Assembly: GCF_000429045.1 (NCBI RefSeq)
Contig: NZ_AUBC01000018.1
Coordinates: forward strand, 62,001-126,000
Length of the DNA stretch: 64,000 nucleotides
Origin: Salinarimonas rosea DSM 21201
Lineage (GTDB): Bacteria; Pseudomonadota; Alphaproteobacteria; Rhizobiales; Beijerinckiaceae
Reading direction: 5' to 3'
The position numbers and the translations under genes are program-made. Of the stretch, positions 46,892 through 57,647 are shown piece after piece; position 1 is the first letter of the stretch; each line of letters starts with the position of its first letter. Below the pieces are notes generated by a model. That model was not told the DNA's origin. It was given only the letters and a program-made list of their open reading frames with translations, and made no database searches.

Positions 46892-47533
46892 ATGGACTTG
46901 AACTCGCCCCTGTTCGACCGCATCCGCATCAAGCCGAAGGCCGAGAAGGTCGACGACGATGCCAAGACCGCGCAGGCGCCGACCTGCGAGCATCCCGGCT
47001 GCGACGGCCAGGGCCTCTACCGCGCGCCCAAGGGCCGCGGGCAGGAAGGCAAGTACTGGCGCTTCTGCATGGACCACGTGCGCGCCTACAACGCGTCGTA
47101 CAATTACTTCAAGGACATGCCCGACGAGGCCGTCGCCGCGTACCAGAAGGAGTCGATCATCGGCCATCGCCCCACCTGGTCGATGGGCGTGAACCCCGCC
47201 GCCCGCGAGCGGGCGGCCGAGGGCGCGCGCGCCGGCGGCTACAAGCGGGACTGGGCCTATCACGACCCGTTCGACGTGCTGCGCGAGGGCGGCGTCGGCG
47301 AGACCCGCCGCGCGCCCGAGCCGCCGCGGCCGCGCTATTCCGGCCCCGTGCGCCAGGCGCTCGACGTTCTCGGGCTCGAGGAGGGCGCGGACGCGGCGAC
47401 CATCAAGGCGGCCTACAAGTCGCTGGTGAAGCGCTTCCACCCGGACGCCCACGGCGGCGACCGCGCCTACGAGGAGCGGCTGCGCGACATCATCCGCGCC
47501 CACGACACGCTCAAGGCAGCCGGCCTGTGCTAG
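46892..47533 (+). CDS. J-domain (DnaJ-like) protein
   Basis: This protein of about 213 residues has a C-terminal J domain from residue 150 (ALDVLGLEEGADAATIKAAYKSLVKRFHPDAHGGD), including the HPD tripeptide that stimulates Hsp70. The N-terminal part has a cysteine-bearing segment, CEHPGCDGQGLYRAPKG, and YWRFCMDHVRAYNASYNYFKDM, shared by this alphaproteobacterial family. I chose MDLNSPLFDRIR at 46892 as the conserved start. It precedes cobS, as is usual in the order. The client protein is unknown. Confidence 0.9.
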   Translation: MDLNSPLFDRIRIKPKAEKVDDDAKTAQAPTCEHPGCDGQGLYRAPKGRGQEGKYWRFCMDHVRAYNASYNYFKDMPDEAVAAYQKESIIGHRPTWSMGVNPAARERAAEGARAGGYKRDWAYHDPFDVLREGGVGETRRAPEPPRPRYSGPVRQALDVLGLEEGADAATIKAAYKSLVKRFHPDAHGGDRAYEERLRDIIRAHDTLKAAGLC

Positions 47534-47686
47534 GAGACCGACCCATATCATGAGCCGACGCACCGGCGTCGAAACCGGCCCCGGCGTTGCATGGCGCAGC
47601 GACGGGGCGTAACCAGGACCGCGAGCGCGAGACGCGGGCGGCGCGAGGAGCGCGCCGGCGCACCGGTCCGCGAGAGAGAGGCGTTC

Positions 47687-48688
47687 ATGCAGGCGACGAC
47701 CGACACCCGAGCCGAGACGACGAGCGGCATCCCGGACCTGAAGCTGTCCGTGCGCCAGACCTTCGGCATCGACAGCGATCTCGAGGTGCCGGCCTTCTCC
47801 GCGGGCGAGGAGCACGTGCCGGAGCTCGATCCGGACTACATCTTCGACCGCGAGACGACGCTCGCCATCATCGCGGGCTTCGCCTTCAACCGCCGCGTGA
47901 TGGTCACGGGCTATCACGGCACCGGCAAGTCGACGCACATCGAGCAGGTGGCGGCGCGGCTGAACTGGCCGTGCGTGCGCGTCAACCTCGACAGCCACGT
48001 CTCGCGCATCGACCTCGTCGGCAAGGACGCGATCGTGCTCAAGGAAGGCAAGCAGATCACCGAGTTCCGCGACGGCATCCTGCCCTGGGCCTACCAGCAC
48101 AACGTCGCCCTCGTCTTCGACGAGTACGACGCGGGGCGCCCGGACGTGATGTTCGTGATCCAGCGCGTGCTGGAGAGCTCGGGCCGCCTCACGCTGCTCG
48201 ACCAGAGCCGCGTCATCCGCCCGCACCCGTCGTTCCGCCTGTTCGCGACGGCGAACACGATCGGTCTCGGGGACACGTCGGGGCTCTACCACGGCACCCA
48301 GCAGATCAACCAGGCGCAGATGGACCGCTGGTCGATCGTCACGACGCTGAACTATCTCGAGCACGATCGCGAGGTCGAGATCGTGCTCTCGAAGGTCAAG
48401 TCCTGGCAGGGCACGGACAAGGGCCGCGACACGGTGAACAAGATGGTGCGCGTCGCCGACCTCACCCGCAACGCCTTCGTCAACGGCGACCTCTCCACCG
48501 TGATGAGCCCGCGCACGGTCATCACCTGGGCGGAGAACGCCGCGATCTTCGGCGACGTCGGCTTCGCCTTCCGCCTCACCTTCCTCAACAAGTGCGACGA
48601 GCTCGAGCGCAACCTGGTCGCCGAGTTCTACCAGCGCTCGTTCGGCAAGGAGCTGCCGGAGAGCGCCGCGAACGTCGCGCTCTCCTGA
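47687..48688 (+). CDS. cobS: Aerobic cobaltochelatase subunit CobS
   Basis: This 333-residue AAA+ protein acts with CobT and CobN to insert cobalt into hydrogenobyrinate diamide in aerobic B12 synthesis. Walker A is [13 protein letters not shown] near residue 88. Walker B is [14 protein letters not shown], and [16 protein letters not shown] is the sensor region. The ATG at 47687 ([10 protein letters not shown]) fits known starts. cobT follows after 30 bp. cobN is not in the window. Confidence 0.95.
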   Translation: MQATTDTRAETTSGIPDLKLSVRQTFGIDSDLEVPAFSAGEEHVPELDPDYIFDRETTLAIIAGFAFNRRVMVTGYHGTGKSTHIEQVAARLNWPCVRVNLDSHVSRIDLVGKDAIVLKEGKQITEFRDGILPWAYQHNVALVFDEYDAGRPDVMFVIQRVLESSGRLTLLDQSRVIRPHPSFRLFATANTIGLGDTSGLYHGTQQINQAQMDRWSIVTTLNYLEHDREVEIVLSKVKSWQGTDKGRDTVNKMVRVADLTRNAFVNGDLSTVMSPRTVITWAENAAIFGDVGFAFRLTFLNKCDELERNLVAEFYQRSFGKELPESAANVALS

Positions 48689-48718
48689 GGCACGGCAGCT
48701 AGCAGCGACAGGGTCCGC

Positions 48719-50638
48719 ATGGCCATCTCCAACCGCAAGCCCGGCGAGAAGCGGGAAGCGCCCAACGAGGGCATCAAGCGCTCGGTGGCCGCCTGCCTGC
48801 GCGCCATCGCGCGCACGCCCGAGCTCGAGGTGACCTACGCCTCCGACCGGCCGCTCCTCACGTCGGACCGGGCGCGCCTGCCCGAGCCCCCGCGCAAGGC
48901 CTCGTCGCAGGACGTGGCGGTGATGCGCGGGCACGCGGACTCGATGGCGCTGCGGCTCGCCTGCCACGATGGCGCGATGCACCGCCGCCTCACGCCCGAG
49001 GGCGCCGCGGCCCGCGCGGTGTTCGACGCCGTCGAGCAGGCCCGCGTCGAATCGATCGGCTCACGGCGGATGGAAGGCGTCGCCGACAATCTCGATGCCA
49101 TGCTCGAGGACCGCTATCACCGCGGCGGCAAGTACGAGGACGTCACCGACCGGGCCGACGCGCCGATCGAGGACGCGATCGCGCTCATGGTCCGCGAGCG
49201 CCTCACCGGCCGCAAGCCGCCCAAGGCGGCGGAGAAGATCGTCGACCTCTGGCGCGGGCACATCGAGGCCAAGGCCGGCGCCGACCTCGACGGGCTCCTG
49301 TCCACGATCGAGAACCAGCGCGCCTTCGCCCGCGGCGTGCGCGACCTCCTCGTCTCCCTCGACATGGTCGAGCAGAGCGAGCTCGAGCCCGAGGAGAGCG
49401 AGGACGAGCAGGATCAGGAGGGCGAGGACCAGTCCGACGAGAGCCAGGAGGGCGAGACCGAGGAGGACGCGCAGGGGCAGCAGGCGGAGATCGAGATCTC
49501 CGACGAGGCCACCGACGAGATGGAGGAGGGCTCGCAGGAGGCCGCCGACGGTCCCTCCGGCGAGATGCCCGAGGACGCGGAGGACGCCGACAGCGAGGAG
49601 GCCAACGAGAGCTGGCGCCCGCCGCCGCCGCGCGCCAACGAGCCGCGGATGCCCGACTACAAGGCCTTCACCACGGCCCACGACGAGATCGTCCACGCCG
49701 AGGACCTGTGCGACGCCGAGGAGCTGACGCGGCTGCGCGCCTACCTCGACAAGCAGCTGTCGAACCTCCAGGGCGTCGTCGGGCGCCTCGCCAACCGGCT
49801 CCAGCGCCGTCTCCTCGCCCAGCAGAACCGCTCGTGGCTGTTCGACATCGAGGAGGGCATCCTCGACCCGGCGCGGCTGCCGCGCATCATCATGGACCCG
49901 ATGACGCCGCTCTCCTTCAAGCAGGAGAAGGACACGGAATTCCGCGACACGGTGGTCTCGCTGCTGATCGACAACTCGGGCTCCATGCGCGGGCGCCCGA
50001 TCACCGTGGCCGCCACCTGCGCCGACATCCTGGCGCGCACGCTCGAGCGCTGCGGCGTGAAGGTCGAGATCCTCGGCTTCACCACGCGCGCCTGGAAGGG
50101 CGGCCAGTCGCGCGAGCAATGGCTCCAGGCGGGCAAGCCCGCGAGCCCGGGGCGGCTCAACGACCTGCGCCACATCGTCTACAAGGCGGCCGACGAGCCC
50201 TGGCGGCGCGCCCGGCGCAATCTCGGCCTGATGATGCGCGAGGGGCTGCTCAAGGAGAACATCGACGGCGAGGCACTCGACTGGGCGCACAAGCGCCTGC
50301 TCGGGCGCGCCGAGCAGCGGCGCATCCTGATGGTGATCTCCGACGGCGCGCCGGTCGACGATTCGACGCTCTCGGTGAACCCCGGCAACTACCTCGAGAA
50401 GCACCTGCGCTTCGTCATCGAGGAGATCGAGACCCGCTCGCCGGTGGAGCTGATCGCCATCGGCATCGGCCACGACGTGACGCGCTACTACCGCCGCGCC
50501 GTCACGATCGTCGATGCCGAGGAGCTCGGCGGCGTGATGACCGAGAAGCTCGCCGAGCTGTTCGAGGACACCGGCGCCGCGCCGCAGCCCGCCGCGATGC
50601 CGCGGCGCGCCGCGGGCGGGCGCCGGGGCCCGCGTTGA
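48719..50638 (+). CDS. cobT: Aerobic cobaltochelatase subunit CobT
   Basis: This 639-residue partner of CobS has an N-terminal helical domain, a very acidic linker (about residues 218-300, rich in Glu, Asp and Gln), and a C-terminal von Willebrand A domain. The MIDAS metal motif is [10 protein letters not shown] near residue 417. The closing part holds [22 protein letters not shown]. Together with CobS it forms the ring-shaped chaperone that remodels CobN. Its stop overlaps the TTG start of the following gene. Confidence 0.95.
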   Translation: MAISNRKPGEKREAPNEGIKRSVAACLRAIARTPELEVTYASDRPLLTSDRARLPEPPRKASSQDVAVMRGHADSMALRLACHDGAMHRRLTPEGAAARAVFDAVEQARVESIGSRRMEGVADNLDAMLEDRYHRGGKYEDVTDRADAPIEDAIALMVRERLTGRKPPKAAEKIVDLWRGHIEAKAGADLDGLLSTIENQRAFARGVRDLLVSLDMVEQSELEPEESEDEQDQEGEDQSDESQEGETEEDAQGQQAEIEISDEATDEMEEGSQEAADGPSGEMPEDAEDADSEEANESWRPPPPRANEPRMPDYKAFTTAHDEIVHAEDLCDAEELTRLRAYLDKQLSNLQGVVGRLANRLQRRLLAQQNRSWLFDIEEGILDPARLPRIIMDPMTPLSFKQEKDTEFRDTVVSLLIDNSGSMRGRPITVAATCADILARTLERCGVKVEILGFTTRAWKGGQSREQWLQAGKPASPGRLNDLRHIVYKAADEPWRRARRNLGLMMREGLLKENIDGEALDWAHKRLLGRAEQRRILMVISDGAPVDDSTLSVNPGNYLEKHLRFVIEEIETRSPVELIAIGIGHDVTRYYRRAVTIVDAEELGGVMTEKLAELFEDTGAAPQPAAMPRRAAGGRRGPR

Positions 50639-51669
50639 GGCTCACGCGTCGGGGGCTCCTCGCCGGGCTCGCGACGGCCGCCGCCGGCGCGCTCGCCCCC
50701 GCGCCGCGGGCGCGCGCGGACCTGGAAGGCCCGCTGCCGCTCGCGCTGCGGACCTATCCGATCCGCCATCTCGGCCCCCGCGGCCTCGTCGAGGGCCTGT
50801 ATGGGCGACTGCGCTACCGCGGCGGGATCGAGCTGCAGGCGGGCGCCGACGCCTTCGGCGGGCTCTCGGGCCTCGTCGTCCTCGACGGGGGCGAGAAGCT
50901 CCTCGCGGTCTCCGACCGTGGCTACTTCCTCGCCGCCGACATCCTGCGCGGGCTCGACGGTGCGGTCGTCGATCTCGCGAACGCCGTGCTCGCGCCCCTG
51001 CGCGGGCCGGGCGGCAGGCTGCTCCGGCGCCAGGGGTCCTACGACGCCGAGGCGCTGACCCTCGCCGGCGCCACCGCCTATGTCGGGATCGAGCAGGAGC
51101 AGGCGGTCTTCGCCTTCGACCTCGCCGCGGGCATCGCCGCGCCGGGCCGGCGGCTCGCGCTGCCGCCGGCCGTGCGGGCCGTACTCGACCCGTGGCCCGG
51201 CAACAAGGGCATGGAGACCCTCTTCGTCGCCCCCGCGCCCTCCGCCTTCCCCGGCGCCCTCGTCGCGATCGCCGAGCGCGCCCGCCGCGGCGACGCGACA
51301 CCGACGGTCGGGGTCGTGCTCACAGGGGCCCGGGCCGGGGCGACCTTCGCGGTCGCACGCTCGGACGCCTTCGAGGTCACCGATTGCGCCGTCCTGCCCG
51401 ACGGCGACCTCCTCCTGCTCGAGCGCCGCTATGCGTTGACGAGCGGCGTCGCGGCCCGCATCCGCCGCGTGCCGGGCGCGGACCTGCGCCCGGAGGCGAT
51501 CCTCGACGGCGCGGTGATCTTCGAGGCGGACTGGACGAACGCCATCGACAACATGGAGGGCCTCGCCGTCCATCGCGGCCCGGACGGCGAGACCATCCTC
51601 ACGATGATCGCCGACGACAACTACTCGATCCTCCAACGCACGCTGCTGCTGGAATTCGAGCTCGTGTGA
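50635..51669 (+). CDS. Exported esterase-like protein of the phytase fold
   Basis: This protein of about 344 residues belongs to the 'esterase-like activity of phytase' family, a beta-propeller-like group found in the periplasm. The TTG start at 50635 overlaps the cobT stop (TTGA) and gives a twin-arginine leader, [12 protein letters not shown], with cleavage near [30 protein letters not shown] near residue 75 and [11 protein letters not shown] are family stretches. [14 protein letters not shown] is also typical. The substrate is unknown. Coupling to cobT seems positional, not functional. Confidence 0.82.
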   Translation: MRLTRRGLLAGLATAAAGALAPAPRARADLEGPLPLALRTYPIRHLGPRGLVEGLYGRLRYRGGIELQAGADAFGGLSGLVVLDGGEKLLAVSDRGYFLAADILRGLDGAVVDLANAVLAPLRGPGGRLLRRQGSYDAEALTLAGATAYVGIEQEQAVFAFDLAAGIAAPGRRLALPPAVRAVLDPWPGNKGMETLFVAPAPSAFPGALVAIAERARRGDATPTVGVVLTGARAGATFAVARSDAFEVTDCAVLPDGDLLLLERRYALTSGVAARIRRVPGADLRPEAILDGAVIFEADWTNAIDNMEGLAVHRGPDGETILTMIADDNYSILQRTLLLEFELV

Positions 51670-51772
51670 GCGCCGCGGGGCCGGGAGGGCCCGCGCGCCG
51701 TGCGACGCACCTCTTGCGCGCCCTTACGGCCGAGCTAGTCTCGCGCGTCCGGCCCGATTTGGAACCCTCCCG

Positions 51773-52879
51773 ATGACGATCCCGAACCCCGCCGTCCGCC
51801 GCGCCCACGCGGGTGCGCGCGTCGCTTCCTGCCTCGCCGCCGCGGTCGTCGCGGCCCCGTTCGCCGCGTCGGCCGAGCGCCTCGGGGAGGTCGACGTGCT
51901 CGTCGCCCCGTACGTGGGCGTGGACACGCCGGGGCTGGCCGTCCTGGTGACGCAGGACGGGGTCGTGCGGCACCGGGCGGGCTACGGCGTCGCCGATCGC
52001 ACGACACGGGCTCCCGTCACGCCCGAGACGCTGTTCGACCTCGCGTCCGTCTCCAAGCAGATGACCGCGCTCGCCGCGGCGCTCCTCGTCGAGGACGGCA
52101 TCCTCGATCCGGCGGTGCCGGTCGCGGACGTGCTGACCATGCTGCCGGCGCTTCCGAAGGGTGCCAGCCGACCGATCCTGCTCGAGGATCTCGTCCGCCA
52201 CACGAGCGGCCTGCCCGACTATCTCGGCGACGCGCCAGGGCTCGGCTTCGACGGGGGCACGGAGCAGGCCCAGGTGCTCGACTGGCTCGCGGGCATGCCG
52301 CTCGACGCCGAGCCGGGCACCGCCTTCGCCTACTCGAACACCGGCTACGTGGCGCTCGCCGCCCTCGTCGCGTCGGCGGCGGGCGAGGAGAGCCTGGACG
52401 ACGTGCTGCATGCGCGGATCTTCGATCCCCTGGGCATGGCCTCCTCGGCATCGGGCTATCCCGTCGAGGAGGCGCGCCGCGCCGCCGGCTATGCCGGGAC
52501 GGGCGGCGCCTTCGAGGCGAGCGAATGGGACACGTCGGTCGAGGGCGACGGCTCGATCTGGACGAGCCTCGCCGATCTCGCACGCTACGAGGCCGCGCTC
52601 GCGAACGGCATGGCCCCGACGGAGCTGCTGTTCTCCCGAGGCGCCTTCGACGACGGGGAGCGCATCGCCGACGAGAGCGGCGCCGGCTACGGCTGGGGCT
52701 GGTCGCTCTACACGGACGACCGCGACCGGACGGTCGCGGCGCACGGCGGCTCGTGGTACGGCACCGCCACCTACTACTACCGGGGGCTCGACACGGGGCT
52801 TTCCGTGATCGTCCTCGCCAACGGCGAGGATCTCGACGCCGAGAGCCTCGCCTGGGCGATCGCGCAGGCGCTGGAGTGA
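51773..52879 (+). CDS. Serine hydrolase, class C beta-lactamase fold
   Basis: This 368-residue exported hydrolase has a signal peptide ending near ASA (residue 36) and the penicillin-binding fold. The nucleophile is in LASVSKQMTALAA (SxxK, near residue 92), followed by YSNTGYVALAA (YxN) and HGGSW as the KTG-equivalent motif. It is likely to be an esterase or peptidase and not a true beta-lactamase, because the third motif is HGG. It precedes a BenE-type transporter by 95 bp. Confidence 0.88.
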   Translation: MTIPNPAVRRAHAGARVASCLAAAVVAAPFAASAERLGEVDVLVAPYVGVDTPGLAVLVTQDGVVRHRAGYGVADRTTRAPVTPETLFDLASVSKQMTALAAALLVEDGILDPAVPVADVLTMLPALPKGASRPILLEDLVRHTSGLPDYLGDAPGLGFDGGTEQAQVLDWLAGMPLDAEPGTAFAYSNTGYVALAALVASAAGEESLDDVLHARIFDPLGMASSASGYPVEEARRAAGYAGTGGAFEASEWDTSVEGDGSIWTSLADLARYEAALANGMAPTELLFSRGAFDDGERIADESGAGYGWGWSLYTDDRDRTVAAHGGSWYGTATYYYRGLDTGLSVIVLANGEDLDAESLAWAIAQALE

Positions 52880-52973
52880 GGCGCACCGCATGCGGCGCAG
52901 CCCTGGCCGGCGCAGGCGGGGGTGGCGCGCGCGAGCCCGAGGCGGCAGTCTCGCGCGGTCCGTGGAGAACGAC

Positions 52974-54176
52974 ATGAGCGAGACGGCGAGCGGCACGGGG
53001 ACGGCGGCGGCGCGCGCGACGACCGCGGGCGGCGGCGGGCTGATCCAGCCGGTGTCGGCGGGCGCGCTCGCGGCGCTCGTCGGCTTCGCCTCGACCTTCG
53101 CGCTGCTGCTGCAGGGCTTCGTCGCCGTGGGCGCGACGCCGGCGCAGGCCGCCTCGGGGCTGCTCGCGGTGTGCCTCGTCAAGGGGATGCTGGCGATCGG
53201 CCTCTCGTGGCGCACGCGGCTGCCGATCTCGATCGCCTGGTCCACCCCCGGCGCGGCGCTGCTCGTCGCGACCGGCGCCTATCCCGGCGGCTTCCCGGTG
53301 GCGGTGGGCGCCTTCCTGGCGGCGGCGGGGCTCGTGATCCTGGCGGGCGTGATCCGCCCGTTCGGCCGCGCAGTGGAGCGTATCCCGATGCCGCTCGCCG
53401 CCGCGATGCTGGCGGGCATCCTGCTCGACCTGTGCCTCGCCCCGGCGCGCGCGACGCTGGCGGAGCCGGCGCTGGCGCTGCCGATCGTGATCATCTGGGC
53501 GCTGGCGCTGCGCTTCGCGCGGCCCTACGCGGTGCCGCTCGCCGTCCTGGTGACGATCGGCCTCGTCTTCACGGCGACGCCCCTGCCGGACGCCTCCTGG
53601 GCGACGCTCGCGCCGCGCCCGGTGCCGGTCGCGCCGGACTTCTCCCTCGACGCGTTCGTCGGCCTCGCCCTGCCGCTCTTCCTAGTGACCATGGCCTCGC
53701 AGAACGTGCCGGGCCTCGCCGTGCTCGCCGCCAACGGCTACCGGCCGCCGGTCGGGCCGATCTTCGTCGGCACGGGAGTCGCGAGCGCCGTCGCCTCCGC
53801 CTTCGGAGGCCATCTCGTCAACCTCGCCGCCATCACGGCGGCCCTCTGCGCCGGGCCCGAAGCGCATCCCGACCCGTCGCGGCGCTGGATCGCCGCCGCG
53901 GCGGCGGGCGCCGTCTACATCGCGCTCGGCCTCTCGGCCGGCGCGGCGGCCGCCTTCATCGCGGCCTCCCCGCCGATCCTGATCCAGGCGGTCGCCGGCC
54001 TCGCGCTGCTCACGAGCTTCGCCGGTGCGATCCAGGCGTCGCTCGCCGACGAGAAGGCGCGCATGGCGGCCCTCGTCTGCTTCGTCACGACCGCGTCGGG
54101 CGTCGCCTTCTTCGGCATCGGCGCGCCCTTCTGGGGATTGCTCGCCGGCGGAGCGATGTGGCTGCTGCGCCGATAA
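52974..54176 (+). CDS. BenE family (benzoate/H+ symporter like) transporter
   Basis: This 400-residue inner-membrane protein has eleven or twelve helices. The BenE family imports benzoate with protons. Typical stretches are GFASTFALLLQGFVAVGAT, WRTRLPISIAWSTPGAALL, FLVTMASQNVPGLAVL and GHLVNLAAITAALCAGPEAHPDP. The start MSETASG at 52974 follows GTGGAGAA. It ends 36 bp from the convergent lexA. No benzoate catabolic genes are adjacent, so the solute is uncertain. Confidence 0.9.
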   Translation: MSETASGTGTAAARATTAGGGGLIQPVSAGALAALVGFASTFALLLQGFVAVGATPAQAASGLLAVCLVKGMLAIGLSWRTRLPISIAWSTPGAALLVATGAYPGGFPVAVGAFLAAAGLVILAGVIRPFGRAVERIPMPLAAAMLAGILLDLCLAPARATLAEPALALPIVIIWALALRFARPYAVPLAVLVTIGLVFTATPLPDASWATLAPRPVPVAPDFSLDAFVGLALPLFLVTMASQNVPGLAVLAANGYRPPVGPIFVGTGVASAVASAFGGHLVNLAAITAALCAGPEAHPDPSRRWIAAAAAGAVYIALGLSAGAAAAFIAASPPILIQAVAGLALLTSFAGAIQASLADEKARMAALVCFVTTASGVAFFGIGAPFWGLLAGGAMWLLRR

Positions 54177-54211
54177 GGAAGCCGTTGCCCGGGCGCCGGG
54201 CCGCTTCCCTC

Positions 54212-54925
54212 TCAGTACCGTCGGAACAGGCTCACGAGCTTGCCCTGGATCTTCACCCGGTCGGGCCCGAGCACCCGCGTCTCGTAGGCGGGGTTCGCCG
54301 CCTCGAGCGCGATGGAGGAGCCGCGGCGACGGAAGCGCTTCAAGGTCGCCTCCTCGTCGTCGATCAGCGCGACGATGATGTCGCCCGTGTTGGCCACGTC
54401 CTGCCGGCGCACGACGACGATGTCGCCGTCGAGGATGCCGGCCTCGATCATCGAATCGCCGCGCACCTCGAGGGCGAAGTGCTCGCCCGAGGCGACGAGG
54501 TCCGGCGAGACGGTGATCGAATGGCTCTGCGACTGGATCGCCGAGATCGGCACGCCCGCGGCGATGCGGCCCATCACGGGGATCTGGATGCCGCGCTCCT
54601 CGTCCGGCGGGCTCGGCGCCGCCGCGGGCGCCGTCGCGGCCTTCGGCTTCGCGGCGAGCCCGCCCTCGACGACGCTCGGGTTGAAACGCCGGCTCGACGG
54701 CACGCCGAGCCCCTCGGGCAGGCGCACGACCTCGAGCGCGCGCGCACGATTCGGCAGCCGCCGGATGAAGCCGCGCTCCTCCAGCGCCGTGATCAGCCGG
54801 TGGATGCCCGACTTCGACTTGAGGTCGAGCGCATCCTTCATCTCGTCGAAGGAGGGGGGGACGCCGGTCTCCCGCACCCGCTCGTGGATGAAGCGAAGCA
54901 GTTCGTGCTGTTTGCGCGTGAGCAT
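54212..54925 (-). CDS. lexA: SOS-response repressor LexA
   Basis: This 237-residue repressor cleaves itself when RecA is activated. The N-terminal winged helix ([42 protein letters not shown]) binds SOS boxes. The cleavage site is the Ala-Gly in RIAAGVPIS. The catalytic serine is in [11 protein letters not shown], and the lysine is in EEATLKRF. The start at 54925 (MLTRKQHEL) matches the family. An alphaproteobacterial SOS box lies about 85 bp upstream, so it probably represses itself. Confidence 0.96.
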   Translation of the reverse strand: MLTRKQHELLRFIHERVRETGVPPSFDEMKDALDLKSKSGIHRLITALEERGFIRRLPNRARALEVVRLPEGLGVPSSRRFNPSVVEGGLAAKPKAATAPAAAPSPPDEERGIQIPVMGRIAAGVPISAIQSQSHSITVSPDLVASGEHFALEVRGDSMIEAGILDGDIVVVRRQDVANTGDIIVALIDDEEATLKRFRRRGSSIALEAANPAYETRVLGPDRVKIQGKLVSLFRRY

Positions 54926-55009
54926 GGAGCGATCCCGTCCTAGGCCTTCCGCGCCGCCGGCCGAATCGCGATGGCGGTCACGCGGAAAACAAACGCGGAA
55001 CTCATACAC

Positions 55010-55024
55010 GTTCCCCATGCGTTC
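55010..55024. promoter_or_regulatory. SOS box upstream of lexA
   Basis: GTTCCCCATGCGTTC is an exact GTTC-N7-GTTC, the direct-repeat operator of alphaproteobacterial LexA. It lies about 85 bp before the lexA start, in the gap to moeA. Confidence 0.88.
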
Positions 55025-55120
55025 CGCAACCCCCGTCGCGGCGAGTCGTCGCGGGAGGGTGAACGGCGGGAGGGTGGACGGCGGGAGGGTGGACGGCGCG
55101 ACGGCGCCTCCGCGCCGGCC

Positions 55121-56347
55121 TCACATCATCCCCGCCAGCCTCACGATGGCCACCACGTCGCCCGCCCCCAGGGCCGGCGCGCGCGCGGGGCGCACGATCA
55201 GCGCGTCGGCGCGGGCGAGGACGCCGAGCATGGACGAGTCCTGCACCGGGAACGGCGTCGCCTCCGGCAGGGCGCCGTCGCGCGGGGCGAGCGTCGCGCG
55301 GACGTAGTCCTCGCGCGCGTCGTTCTCGGCCATGGGCGTCCCCAGGACCGCAGATTCGGTCGGCAGCCGTCCCGCGGCGGGGTCCCCGAGCATCGCCCGG
55401 ATCGCCGGGCGCAGGAACAGGAGGCCGCAGACCATGGAGGAGACCGGGTTTCCGGGCAGCCCCAGGAACAGCATGCCGTCGAACGTCCCGTGCATCAGCG
55501 GCTTGCCCGGGCGCATGGCGATCTTCCAGAAGCCGAGATCCATGCCCTCCTCGCGCAGTGTTTCCTGCACGAGGTCGTGGGCGCCGATCGAGGCGCCGCC
55601 GAGGGTGACGAGGATGTCGACCGCGGCGGCGCGGGCGGCGGCGAGCTTCTCGCGGATCGCCGGCCGGGTGTCGCGGGCGATGCCGAGGGGAATCGCCTCG
55701 CCGCCGGCGGCCTCGACCATGGCGGCCAGCGCGACGATGTTGGAGGCGACGATCTGGTCCGGCCCCGGCGCCTCGCCCGGCAGCACCAGCTCGTCGCCCG
55801 TGGCGACGAGCGCCACCTTCGGCCGGCGGCGAACGGGGAGCGCGGGGTGGTTCATCGCCGCCGCGAGCGCCAGGGCACGCGGGTCGAGAACACGCCCGGC
55901 CGGGATCAGCACGTCCCCTCGGGTGAAATCGAGCCCGCGCGGGCGCACGAACCTGCCCGCCGGTGCGCTTTCCAGCACGCGCACGCGTCCGTCGTCGAGC
56001 CGCTCGGCGTTCTCCTGGACGACGATCGCATCCGCGCCCTCGGGTACCGGCGCGCCGGTATAGATGCGTGCCGCCTCCCCCGCGCCGACCCGGCCGGCGA
56101 AGCGCCGGCCGGCCGCGCTCTCGCCGACGATCGCGAGCTCCGCGGGCGTCGTCGCGACGTCGGCGGCGCGCACGGCGAAGCCGTCCATGGCGGAGGCGTT
56201 GAAGGGCGGCTGCGTGCGCGTCGCGACCACGTCCTGCGCGAGCGTGCGGCCGAAGCAGGCCTCGAGCGGCACGATCTCGGCGGGGAGCGGCACGCCGGCG
56301 GCGGCGACGATGCGGGCGCGGGCCTCGGCGACGGGAAGCAGGCTCAC
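55121..56347 (-). CDS. moeA: Molybdopterin molybdenumtransferase
   Basis: This 408-residue enzyme inserts molybdate into adenylated molybdopterin. Motifs are QPPFNASAMDGFAVR near residue 47, ATGDELVLPGEAP, VTLGGASIGAHDLV (the active-site loop), and KPLMHGTFDGMLFLGLPGNPVS. It starts with GTG, 15 bp after moaC. It supplies molybdenum cofactor, which the molybdenum hydroxylase at 20.4-24.1 kb would need. It is part of the trpD-trpC-moaC-moeA run. Confidence 0.95.
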   Translation of the reverse strand: MSLLPVAEARARIVAAAGVPLPAEIVPLEACFGRTLAQDVVATRTQPPFNASAMDGFAVRAADVATTPAELAIVGESAAGRRFAGRVGAGEAARIYTGAPVPEGADAIVVQENAERLDDGRVRVLESAPAGRFVRPRGLDFTRGDVLIPAGRVLDPRALALAAAMNHPALPVRRRPKVALVATGDELVLPGEAPGPDQIVASNIVALAAMVEAAGGEAIPLGIARDTRPAIREKLAAARAAAVDILVTLGGASIGAHDLVQETLREEGMDLGFWKIAMRPGKPLMHGTFDGMLFLGLPGNPVSSMVCGLLFLRPAIRAMLGDPAAGRLPTESAVLGTPMAENDAREDYVRATLAPRDGALPEATPFPVQDSSMLGVLARADALIVRPARAPALGAGDVVAIVRLAGMM

Positions 56348-56362
56348 GGCGCGCCCCCTCCC

Positions 56363-56842
56363 CTAGCCTTGCGCCCGGTAGGTCCCGGAGCGCCCGCCGG
56401 TCTTCTCGAGGAGCCGCAGGCCCTCGATGCGCATGCCTTTGTCGGCGGCCTTGACCATGTCGTAGATCGTCAGGCAGGCGACCGACACGGCGGTGAGCGC
56501 CTCCATCTCGACGCCCGTCTGCCCCGCGACCTTCACCTCGGCGGTGACGCGCACGCCCGGCAGCGCCTCGTCGATGACGCAGTCGACGCGGACCTTCGAG
56601 ATCATCAGCGGGTGGCAGAGCGGGATCAGCTCGTGGGTGCGCTTGGCCGCCATGATGCCGGCGACGCGCGCGACGCCGAGCACGTCGCCCTTCTTGGCGT
56701 CGCCCGCGCGGATCACCGCGATCGTCTCCGGCTTCGTGATCACCACGCCCTCGGCAATCGCCGTGCGGGAGGTGACGTCCTTCTCCGAGACGTCGACCAT
56801 GTTGGCGGCGCCGGTGGCGTCGATGTGGCTGAGCTCGCTCAC
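56363..56842 (-). CDS. moaC: Cyclic pyranopterin monophosphate synthase
   Basis: This 159-residue enzyme completes the first stage of molybdopterin synthesis, turning the MoaA product into cyclic pyranopterin monophosphate. [28 protein letters not shown] is the family start. [15 protein letters not shown] holds the catalytic Lys and His residues, and [23 protein letters not shown] is the conserved core. It begins with GTG overlapping the trpC stop by 4 bp (GTGA), showing coupling of tryptophan and cofactor genes. Confidence 0.96.
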   Translation of the reverse strand: MSELSHIDATGAANMVDVSEKDVTSRTAIAEGVVITKPETIAVIRAGDAKKGDVLGVARVAGIMAAKRTHELIPLCHPLMISKVRVDCVIDEALPGVRVTAEVKVAGQTGVEMEALTAVSVACLTIYDMVKAADKGMRIEGLRLLEKTGGRSGTYRAQG

Positions 56843-57636
56843 GCGGCCTCTCCGAGAAGCGTGCGGGTGGCGGCGGCGACATCGTCCTGGCGCATCAGGC
56901 TCTCGCCGACGAGGAAGGCGCGGATGCCCGCGGCCTCGAGCCGCGCGATGTCGGCGGGGGCGGAGATGCCGCTCTCGCCGACGACGAGGCGATCGTCGGG
57001 GATCAGCGGGGCGAGGCTTTCGGCGACCGCGAGCGAGACCTCGAAGGTGCGGAGATTCCGGTTGTTGATGCCGATGAGCCGGGCCGGCAGCTCGAGGGCC
57101 CGCTCGAGCTCGGGGGCGTCGTGCACCTCGACGAGCGCGTCCATGCCGAGATCGTGCGCCGCCTGGACGAGATCGCGGGCGGCGGCGTCGGAGACGCTCG
57201 CCATGATGACGAGGATGGCGTCCGCGCCCCAGGCGCGGGCCTCGGCCACCTGGTAGGGCTCGAACAGGAAGTCCTTGCGCAGCGCCGGCAGCGCGCAGGC
57301 CTCCTTGGCGGCGGCGAGGTATTCGGGCCGGCCCTGGAAGGAGGGCGCGTCGGTCAGCACCGAGAGGCAGGCGGCACCGCCGGCCTCGTAGGCGCGCGCC
57401 AGCGCCGGCGGGTCGAAGTCGGCGCGGATCAGGCCCTTGGAGGGGCTCGCCTTCTTGATCTCGGCGATCAGCGCCGGCCGGCCGGCGTCGATCTTCGCCT
57501 CGAGCGCCGCCGCGAAGCCGCGGGGCGGGGCGGCGCTGCCGGCGCGGCGCGCCATCTCGGCGGGCGGGATCGCGGCCTTGGCTGCGGCGATCTCCTCGCG
57601 CTTGTAGGCCTCGATCTTCGCGAGAATGTCGCTCAC
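56839..57636 (-). CDS. trpC: Indole-3-glycerol phosphate synthase
   Basis: This 265-residue TIM-barrel enzyme closes the indole ring in tryptophan synthesis. Motifs are [17 protein letters not shown] near residue 55, [37 protein letters not shown] and VGESGI. I chose the GTG at 57636 ([14 protein letters not shown]). The frame runs far upstream as antisense of trpD and comEC and is not coding there. It lies 11 bp after trpD. Confidence 0.96.
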   Translation of the reverse strand: MSDILAKIEAYKREEIAAAKAAIPPAEMARRAGSAAPPRGFAAALEAKIDAGRPALIAEIKKASPSKGLIRADFDPPALARAYEAGGAACLSVLTDAPSFQGRPEYLAAAKEACALPALRKDFLFEPYQVAEARAWGADAILVIMASVSDAAARDLVQAAHDLGMDALVEVHDAPELERALELPARLIGINNRNLRTFEVSLAVAESLAPLIPDDRLVVGESGISAPADIARLEAAGIRAFLVGESLMRQDDVAAATRTLLGEAA

Positions 57637-57647
57637 GGCTCCGCCCC

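Noticed and set aside
55000-55013. GAAC-N8-GTTC next to the lexA SOS box
   Set aside because: It is not the alphaproteobacterial spacing. The adjacent GTTC-N7-GTTC explains the site.
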